From: Brachycybe producta
Lineage: Eukaryota > Arthropoda > Diplopoda > Playtdesmida > Andrognathidae
DNA: 64,000 nucleotides
Direction of reading: 5' to 3'
NCBI GenBank assembly: GCA_036925085.1
Contig: JAUPFP010000026.1
Span: forward strand, 62,001 to 126,000
Below the pieces are notes generated by a model. That model was not told the origin of the DNA. It worked only from the letters and a program-made list of their open reading frames with translations, and did not search any database. This document shows, in pieces, positions 55,210-64,000 of the stretch (positions are counted from its first letter, which is position 1; every line of letters begins with the position of its first letter). Position numbers and translations under genes: made by a program.

Positions 55210-57868
55210 CAAAAAATGAAATAACTGGTTTAACTTTTGAAGCATGAAGTGCACACCAAATTGAAGACACTCCTGCATTCCTGAATGTCCAAAAAATGCA
55301 ATGAATCTAACAGCTTTGTTCTACATCAACTATTTCATTTTTAATGAATTTTAGAAGTTGCAAATCCATGAGCAAGCTTAGACACTTCAATGACAAACAC
55401 TTTGAACTGGTGTAACTTTTGAAGCATGCAGTGCACACTGTAATTGAAGACATCACTGGATTCCTGATTGTAAAAGGAATGCATCTAACAGCTCTATTCT
55501 ATGAAAATTAGTAAAAATTGTCCAAAAATGACATTTTTTCATGAGTGCCCGTTTTGGAAGTTTTTCAAAAATGGCAAAAAATAAAATAACTGGTGTAACG
55601 TTTGAAGCATGAAGTGCACACCGAAATTGAAGACATCCATGCATTCTTGAGTGTCCAATGAATGCAATGAATCTAACAGCTTTATTCTACATCAACTATT
55701 TCATTTTTAATGAATTTTAGAAGTTGCAAATCCATGAGCAAGCTTAGACACTTCAATGACGAACACTTTGAACTGGTGTAACTTTTGAAGCATGCAGTGC
55801 ACACTGGAATTAAAGACATCACTGCATTCCTGATTGTAAAAGGAATGCAATGCATCTAACCGCTCCACTCTATGAATATTAGTAAAAATTGTCCAAAAAT
55901 GACATTTTTTCATGAGTGCCCGTCTTGGAAGTTTTTCAAAAAACAGCAAAAAATGAATTAACTGGTGTAACTTTTGAAGCATGAAGTGCACACCAAAATT
56001 GAAGACATCCCTGCATTCCTGAATGTCCAAGGAATGCAATGAATCTAACAGCTTTATTCTACATGAAATATTTCATTTCCAATGAATTTTAGAAGTTGCA
56101 AATCCATGAGCAAGCTTAGACACTTCAATGACGAACACTTTGAATTGGTGTAACTTTTGAAGCATGAAGTGCACACCGAAATTGAAGACATCCATGCATT
56201 CCTGAGTTTCCAATGAATGCAATGAATCTAACAGCTTTATTCTACATCAACTATTTCATTTTTAATGAATTTTAGAAGTTGCAAATCCATGAGCAAGCTT
56301 AGACACTTCAATGACGAACACTTTGAACTGGTGTAACTTTTGAAGCATGCAGTGCACACTGGAATTGAAGACATCACTGCATTCCTGATTGTAAAAGGAA
56401 TGCAATGCATCTAACCGCTCCACTCTATGAATATTAGTAAAAATTGTCCAAAAATGACATTTTTTCATGAGTGCCCGTCTTGGAAGTTTTTCAAAAAACA
56501 GCAAAAAATGAATTAACTGGTGTAACTTTTGAAGCATGAAGTGCACACCGAAATTGAAGACATCCCTGCATTCCTGAGTGTCCAATGAATGCAATGAAGA
56601 TAACAGCTTCATTCTACATTAATTAGTTCATTTCCAATTAAGTTTAGAAGTTGCAAATCCATGAGCAAGCTTAGACACTTCAATGACGAACACTTTGAAC
56701 TGGTGTAACTTTTGAAGCATGCAGTGCACACTGGAATTGAAGACATCACTTCATTCTTGATTGTAAAAGGAATGCAATGCATCTAACAGCTCCATTCTAT
56801 AAAAATTAGTAAAAATTGTGCAAAAATGACATTTTTTCATGAGTGCTCATTTTGGAAGTTTTTCAAAAAATGGCAAAAAATAAAATAACTGGTGTAACTT
56901 TTGAAGCATGAAGTGCACACCAAAATTGAAGACATCCCTGCATTCCTGAGTGTCCAATGAATGCAATGAATATAACAAATTCATTCTACATAAATTAGTT
57001 CATTTCCAATTAAGTTTAGAAGTTGCAAATCCATGAGCAAGCTTAGACACTTCAATGACGAACACTTTGAACTGGTGTAACTTTTGAAGCTTGCAGTGCA
57101 CACCAAAATTGAAGACATTCCTGCATTCCTGAATGTCCAAGGAATGCAATGATTCTAACAGCTTTATTCTACATAAAATATTTTTTTTTAATGAATTTTA
57201 GAAGTTGCAAATCCATGAGCAAGCTTAGACACTTCAATGACGAACACTTTAAACTGGTGTAACTTTTGAAGCATGCAGTGCACACTGGAATTGAAAACAT
57301 CACTGCATTCCTCATTGTAAAAGGAATGCAATGCATCTAACAGCTCCATTCTATGAAAATTAGTAAAAATTGTTCAAAAATGACATTTTTTCATGAGTGC
57401 CCGTCTTGAAAGTTTTTAAAAAATGGCAAAAATAAAATAACTGGTGTAACTTTTGAAGCATGAAGTGCACACCAAAATTGAAGACATCCCTGCATTCCTG
57501 AGTGTCCAATGAATGCAATGAATATAACAGCTTCATTCTACATCAATTAGTTCATTTCTAATTAAGCTTAGAAGTTGCAAATCCATGAGCAATCATAGAC
57601 ACTTCAATGATGCCCACTTTGAACTGGTGTAACTTTTGAAGCATGCAGTGCACACTGGAATTGAAGACATCACTGCATTCCTCATTGTAAAAAGAATGCA
57701 ATGCATCTAACAGCTCCATTCTATGAAAATTAGTAAAATTTGTCCAAAAATGACATTTTTTCATGAGTGCCCGTCTTGGAAGTTTTTCAAAAAATGGCAA
57801 AAAATAAAATAACTGGTGTAACTTTTGAAGCATGAAGTGCACACCAAAATTGAAGACATCCCTGCATT
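55210..57868. repeat. Distal duplicate block, copy 1
   Basis: Matches 59105-62135. The offset starts near 3,895 bp, becomes 4,078 bp near 56.58 kb and 4,267 bp from about 57.1 kb. The steps are exactly 183 and 189 bp, so this copy lacks one B half and one A half present in the other. Confidence 0.8.
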
Positions 57869-58739
57869 CCTGAATGTCCAAGGAATGCAATGGATCTAAC
57901 AGCTTTATTCTACATGAAATATTTCATTTTCAATGAATTTTAGAAGTTGCAAATCCATGAGCAAGCTTAGACACTTCAATGACGAACACTTTGAACTGGT
58001 GTAACTTTTGAAGCATGCAGTGCACACTGGAATTGAAGACATCACTTCATTCCTGATTGTAAAAGGAATGCAATGCATCTAACAGCTCCATTCTATAAAA
58101 ATTAGTAAAAATTGTGCAAAAATGACATTTTTTCATGAGTGCCCATTTTGGAAGTTTTTCAAAAAATGGCAAAAAATAAAATAACTGGTGTAACTTTTGA
58201 AGCATGAAGTGCACACCAAAATTGAAGACATCCCTGCATTCCTGAATGTCCAAGGAATGCAATGGATCTAACAGCTTTATTCTACATGAAATATTTCATT
58301 TTCAATGAATTTTAGAAGTTGCAAATCCATGAGCAAGCTTAGACACTTCAATGACGAACACTTTGAACTGGTGTAACTTTTGAAGCATGCAGTGCACACT
58401 GGAATTGAAGACATCACTTCATTCCTGATTGTAAAAGGAATGCAATGCATCTAACAGCTCCATTCTATAAAAATTAGTAAAAATTGTGCAAAAATGACAT
58501 TTTTTCATGAGTGCCCATTTTGGAAGTTTTTCAAAAAACAGCAAAAAATGAAATAACTGGTGTAACTTTTGAAGCATGAAGTGCACACCAAAATTGAAGA
58601 CATTCCTGCATTCCTGAATGTCCAAGGAATGCAATGAATCTAACAGCTTTATTCTATATGAAATATTTTATTTTCAATGAATTTTAGAAGTTGCAAATCC
58701 ATGAGCAAGCTTAGACACTTCAATGACGAACACTTTGAA

Positions 58740-59120
58740 CTGGTGTAACTTTTGAAGCTTGCAGTGCATACCAGAATTGAAGACATTACTGCATTCCTAA
58801 TTGTAAAAGGAATGCAATGCATCTAACAGCTCCATTCTATGAAAATTAGTAAAAATTGTGCAAAAATGACATTTTTTCATGAGTGCCCATTTTGGAAGTT
58901 TTTCAAAAAACAGCAAAAAATGAAATAACTGGTGTAACTTTTGAAGCTTGCAGTGCACACCAGAATTGAAGACATTACTGCATTCCTGATTGTAAAAGGA
59001 ATGCAATGCATCTAACAGCTCCATTCTATGAAAATTAGTAAAAATTGTGCAAAAATGACATTTTTACATGAGTGCCCATTTTGGAAGTTTTTCAAAAAAC
59101 AGCAAAAAATGAAATAACTG
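58740..59120. repeat. A-A half-unit run
   Basis: Two A halves follow each other without a B half; both start with GAAGCTTGCAGTGCA and carry the CTCCATTCTATG and CAAAAATGACATTTTT parts. Normal alternation resumes after about 59.1 kb. Confidence 0.7.
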
Positions 59121-62100
59121 GTGTAACTTTTGAAGCATGAAGTGCACACCAAAATTGAAGACACTCCTGCATTCCTGAATGTCCAAAAAATGCAATGAAT
59201 CTAACAGCTTTGTTCTACATCAACTATTTCATTTTTAATGAATTTTAGAAGTTGCAAATCCATGAGCAAGCTTAGACACTTCAATGACAAACACTTTGAA
59301 CTGGTGTAACTTTTGAAGCATGCAGTGCACACTGTAATTGAAGACATCACTGGATTCCTGATTGTAAAAGGAATGCATCTAACAGCTCTATTCTATGAAA
59401 ATTAGTAAAAATTGTCCAAAAATGACATTTTTTCATGAGTGCCCGTTTTGGAAGTTTTTCAAAAAATGGCAAAAAATAAAATAACTGGTGTAACGTTTGA
59501 AGCATGAAGTGCACACCGAAATTGAAGACATCCATGCATTCTTGAGTGTCCAATGAATGCAATGAATCTAACAGCTTTATTCTACATCAACTATTTCATT
59601 TTTAATGAATTTTAGAAGTTGCAAATCCATGAGCAAGCTTAGACACTTCAATGACGAACACTTTGAACTGGTGTAACTTTTGAAGCATGCAGTGCACACT
59701 GGAATTAAAGACATCACTGCATTCCTGATTGTAAAAGGAATGCAATGCATCTAACCGCTCCACTCTATGAATATTAGTAAAAATTGTCCAAAAATGACAT
59801 TTTTTCATGAGTGCCCGTCTTGGAAGTTTTTCAAAAAACAGCAAAAAATGAATTAACTGGTGTAACTTTTGAAGCATGAAGTGCACACCAAAATTGAAGA
59901 CATCCCTGCATTCCTGAATGTCCAAGGAATGCAATGAATCTAACAGCTTTATTCTACATGAAATATTTCATTTCCAATGAATTTTAGAAGTTGCAAATCC
60001 ATGAGCAAGCTTAGACACTTCAATGACGAACACTTTGAATTGGTGTAACTTTTGAAGCATGAAGTGCACACCGAAATTGAAGACATCCATGCATTCCTGA
60101 GTGTCCAATGAATGCAATGAATCTAACAGCTTTATTCTACATCAACTATTTCATTTTTAATGAATTTTAGAAGTTGCAAATCCATGAGCAAGCTTAGACA
60201 CTTCAATGACGAACACTTTGAACTGGTGTAACTTTTGAAGCATGCAGTGCACACTGGAATTGAAGACATCACTGCATTCCTGATTGTAAAAGGAATGCAA
60301 TGCATCTAACCGCTCCACTCTATGAATATTAGTAAAAATTGTCCAAAAATGACATTTTTTCATGAGTGCCCGTCTTGGAAGTTTTTCAAAAAACAGCAAA
60401 AAATGAATTAACTGGTGTAACTTTTGAAGCATGAAGTGCACACCAAAATTGAAGACATCCCTGCATTCCTGAATGTCCAAGGAATGCAATGAATCTAACA
60501 GCTTTATTCTACATGAAATATTTCATTTCCAATGAATTTTAGAAGTTGCAAATCCATGAGCAAGCTTAGACACTTCAATGACGAACACTTTGAATTGGTG
60601 TAACTTTTGAAGCATGAAGTGCACACCGAAATTGAAGACATCCCTGCATTCCTGAGTGTCCAATGAATGCAATGAAGATAACAGCTTCATTCTACATTAA
60701 TTAGTTCATTTCCAATTAAGTTTAGAAGTTGCAAATCCATGAGTAAGCTTAGACACTTCAATGACGAACACTTTGAACTGGTGTAACTTTTGAAGCATGC
60801 AGTGCACACTGGAATTGAAGACATCACTTCATTCTTGATTGTAAAAGGAATGCAATGTATCTAACAGCTCCATTCTATAAAAATTAGTAAAAATTGTGCA
60901 AAAATGACATTTTTTCATGAGTGCTCATTTTGGAAGTTTTTCAAAAAATGGCAAAAAATAAAATAACTGGTGTAACTTTTGAAGCATGAAGTGCACACCA
61001 AAATTGAAGACATCCCTGCATTCCTGAGTGTCCAATGAATGCAATGAATATAACAAATTCATTCTACATCAATTAGTTCATTTCCAATTAAGTTTAGAAG
61101 TTGCAAATCCATGAGCAAGCTTAGACACTTCAATGACGAACACTTTGAACTGGTGTAACTTTTGAAGCTTGCAGTGCACACCAAAATTGAAGACATTCCT
61201 GCATTCCTGATTGTAAAAGGAATGCAATGCATCTAACAGCTCCATTCTATGAAAATTAGTAAAAATTGTCCAAAAATTACATTTTTTCATGAGTGCCCAT
61301 TTTGGAAGTTTTTCAAAAAACAGCAAAAAATGAAATAACTGGTGTAACTTTTGAAGCATGAAGTGCACACCAAAATTGAAGACATTCCTGCATTCCTGAA
61401 TGTCCAAGGAATGCAATGATTCTAACAGCTTTATTCTACATAAAATATTTTTTTTTAATGAATTTTAGAAGTTGCAAATCCATGAGCAAGCTTAGACACT
61501 TCAATGACGAACACTTTAAACTGGTGTAACTTTTGAAGCATGCAGTGCACACTGGAATTGAAAACATCACTGCATTCCTCATTGTAAAAGGAATGCAATG
61601 CATCTAACAGCTCCATTCTATGAAAATTAGTAAAAATTGTTCAAAAATGACATTTTTTCATGAGTGCCCGTCTTGGAAGTTTTTAAAAAATGGCAAAAAT
61701 AAAATAACTGGTGTAACTTTTGAAGCATGAAGTGCACACCAAAATTGAAGACATCCCTGCATTCCTGAGTGTCCAATGAATGCAATGAATATAACAGCTT
61801 CATTCTACATCAATTAGTTCATTTCTAATTAAGCTTAGAAGTTGCAAATCCATGAGCAATCATAGACACTTCAATGATGCCCACTTTGAACTGGTGTAAC
61901 TTTTGAAGCATGCAGTGCACACTGGAATTGAAGACATCACTGCATTCCTCATTGTAAAAAGAATGCAATGCATCTAACAGCTCCATTCTATGAAAATTAG
62001 TAAAATTTGTCCAAAAATGACATTTTTTCATGAGTGCCCGTCTTGGAAGTTTTTCAAAAAATGGCAAAAAATAAAATAACTGGTGTAACTTTTGAAGCAT

Positions 62101-62135
62101 GAAGTGCACACCAAAATTGAAGACATCCCTGCATT
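59105..62135. repeat. Distal duplicate block, copy 2
   Basis: Partner of 55210-57868. The additional B half lies near 60.42-60.62 kb and the additional A half near 61.16-61.35 kb. Confidence 0.8.
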
Positions 62136-64000
62136 CCTGAGTGTCCAATGAATGCAATGAATATAACAGCTTCATTCTACATCAATTAGTTCATTTCCAA
62201 TTAAGTTTAGAAGTTGCAAATCCATGAGCAATCTTAGACACTTCAACGATGCCCACTTTGAACTGGTGTAACTTTTGAAGCATGCAGTGCACACTGGAAT
62301 TGAAGACATCACTGCATTCCTCATTTTAAAATGAATGCAATGCATAATAACAGCTCCATTCTATGAAAATTAGTAAAAATTGTCCAAAAATTACATTTTT
62401 TCATGAGTGCCCATTTTGGAAGTTTTTCAAAAAACAGCAAAAAATGAATTAACTGGTGTAACTTTTGAAGCATGAAGTGCACACCAAAATTGAAGACATC
62501 CCTGCATTCCTGAATGTCCAAGGAATGCATTGAATCTAACAGCTTTATTCTACATGAAATATTTCATTTTCAATGAATTTTAGAAGTTGCAAATCCATGA
62601 GCAAGCTTAGACACTTCAATGACGAACACTTTGAACTGGTGTAACTTTTGAAGCATGCAGTGCACACTGGAATTGAAGACATCACTTCATTCTTGATTGT
62701 AAAAGGAATGCAATGCATCTAACAGCTCCATTCTATAAAAATTAGTAAAAATTGTGCAAAAATGACATTTTTTCATGAGTGCCCATTTTGGAAGTTTTTC
62801 AAAAAATGGCAAAAAATAAAATAACTGGTGTAACTTTTGAAGCATGAAGTGCACACCAAAATTGAAGACATCCCTGCATTCCTGAGTGTCCAATGAATGC
62901 AATGAATATAACAAATTCATTCTACATCAATTAGTTCATTTCCAATTAAGTTTAGAAGTTGCAAATCCATGAGCAAGCTTAGACACTTCAATGACGAACA
63001 CTTTGAACTGGTGTAACTTTTGAAGCATGCAGTGCACACTGGAATTGAAGACATCACTGCATTCCTGATTGTAAAAGGAATGCAATGCATCTAACAGCTC
63101 TATTCTATGAAAATTAGTAAAAATTGTCCAAAAATGACATTTTTTCATGAGTGCCCGTCTTGGAAGTTTTTCAAAAAATGGCAAAAAATAAAATAACTGG
63201 TGTAACTTTTAAAGCATGAAGTGCACACCAAAATTGAAGACATCCATGCATTCCTGAGTGTCCAATGAATGCAATGAATCTAACAGCTTTATTCTACATC
63301 AATTATTTCATTTTTAATGAATTTTAGAAGTTGCAAATCCATGAGCAAGCTTAGACACTTCAATGACGAACACTTTGAACTGGTGTAACTTTTGAAGCAT
63401 GCAGTGCACACTGGAATTGAAGACATCACTACATTCCTCATTGTAAAAGGAATGCAATGCATCTAACAGCTCCATTCTATGAAAATTAGTAAAAATTGTC
63501 CAAAAATTACATTTTTTCATGAGTGCCCATTTTGGAAGTTTTTCAAAAAACAGCAAAAAATGAAATAACTGGTGTAACTTTTGAAGCATGAAGTGCACAC
63601 CAAAATTGAAGACATTCCTGCATTCCTGAATGTCCAAGGAATGCAATGAATCTAACAGCTTTATTCTACATAAAATATTTTTTTTAATGAATTTTAGAAG
63701 TTGCAAATCCATGAGCAAGCTTAGACACTTCAATGACGAACACTTTGAACTGGTGTAACTTTTGAAGCATGCAGTGCACACTGGAATTGAAAACATCACT
63801 GCATTCCTCATTGTAAAAGGAATGCAATGCATCTAACAGCTCCATTCTATGAAAATTAGTAAAAATTGTTCAAAAATGACATTTTTTCATGAGTGCCCGT
63901 CTTGGAAGTTTTTAAAAAATGGCAAAAATAAAATAACTGGTGTAACTTTTGAAGCATGAAGTGCACACCAAAATTGAAGACATCCCTGCATTCCTGAGTG

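Larger units (their letters stand above)
11128..64000. repeat. Satellite array, ~372-bp dimeric unit (189-bp A half + 183-bp B half)
   Basis: Each half starts with the shared block GGTGTAACTTTTGAAGC followed by an AGTGCACAC stretch. In the first full unit these starts are at 11176, 11365 and 11548, giving 189 and 183 bp. The halves are alike over about the first 95 bp and diverge afterwards, so the unit is an old 186-bp monomer that duplicated and diverged. About 140 units continue to the right edge. Units contain indels and hybrid halves, and no other gene or transposon interrupts them. The higher-order organisation suggests centromeric or pericentromeric DNA, which is an inference. Confidence 0.98.
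36781..64000. repeat. Distal satellite family
   Basis: Typical markers are GAGCAAGCTTAGACACTTC, ATGACGAACACTTTG, ACATAAAATATTTTTTTT and the A-half variants GAAGCTTGCAGTGCACACC and CCTCATTGTAAAAGG. Units differ more from each other than in the proximal family, and the A/B alternation is broken more often. The change of family falls near 36.8-37.2 kb, through mixed units. Confidence 0.8.

Noticed and set aside
11123-63832. Around one hundred minus-strand open frames of 60-242 codons with similar Cys/His/Phe-rich translations.
   Set aside because: They are the same satellite read in register because the unit is a multiple of three. Many units carry single-base indels or stops, starts differ from copy to copy, and no promoter or other gene signal accompanies them.
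11128-64000. CENP-B box-like motif in the satellite.
   Set aside because: No sequence resembling the TTCG...A..CGGG pattern was found in the unit variants I read.
11128-64000. CRISPR array.
   Set aside because: Units are ~372 bp and contiguous, with no short direct repeats separated by unique spacers and no cas genes; this is a eukaryotic satellite.

Overview
The window holds two things: most of a large Ty3/Gypsy-type LTR retrotransposon on the + strand (1-11127), and about 53 kb of a tandem satellite array (11128-64000). This is eukaryotic, almost certainly animal, heterochromatic or centromere-like DNA. The pol sequence reads most like arthropod (tick- or spider-type) Gypsy elements, but I place the host only loosely. 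The element is GC-rich with many CpGs and long intact reading frames. The satellite is AT-rich and has no convincing gene.

Retrotransposon. Gag occupies 51-1583; its frame is still open at the left window edge, and the 5' LTR and primer-binding site lie outside. Gag ends over a textbook -1 frameshift signal: a G_TTA_AAC heptamer at 1553-1559, a 5-nt spacer and a 12-bp two-part stem. Pol (from 1601) follows in the -1 frame with protease, reverse transcriptase, RNase H and a D,D35E integrase, all with intact catalytic residues. Its frame then stays open for more than 3 kb past the integrase, to 9289. A further frame runs from 9303 to 10214. A polypurine tract and an 833-bp 3' LTR (10295-11127) complete the element.

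The post-integrase region is the odd part. It is low in complexity and rich in Lys, Ser and Gly. It carries a dense array of ACCGT/ACGGT pentamers (about 6601-7240) framed by good splice-site candidates (donor 6533, acceptor 7258) whose phases match each other and a donor inside gag (498). A perfect 28-bp inverted repeat with a 3-nt centre sits where the pol-linked frame ends and the last frame begins; its 31-nt unit (one arm plus centre) is exactly the length that would explain the change of frame. Perfect hairpins of 8 bp or more are common in the 3' third and in the LTR.

Satellite. The unit is about 372 bp and consists of two related halves, A (~189 bp) and B (~183 bp), giving roughly 140 units. 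A proximal sequence family (11.1-36.8 kb) passes into a distal family (36.8-64 kb). Several higher-order layers are visible: an ~11-kb block repeated about 14.3 kb away with a two-dimer (1,486-bp) copy-number difference, a 743-bp dimer present three times in a row, a ~2,052-bp tandem duplication, two separate ~2.6-kb (seven-unit) duplications, and a 0.6-kb patch of proximal-type sequence inside the distal family. Offsets between distal duplicate blocks change by exactly 183 and then 189 bp, so half-units have been gained or lost by exchange between A and B. The 3' LTR abuts satellite sequence directly, so the element probably inserted into the array.
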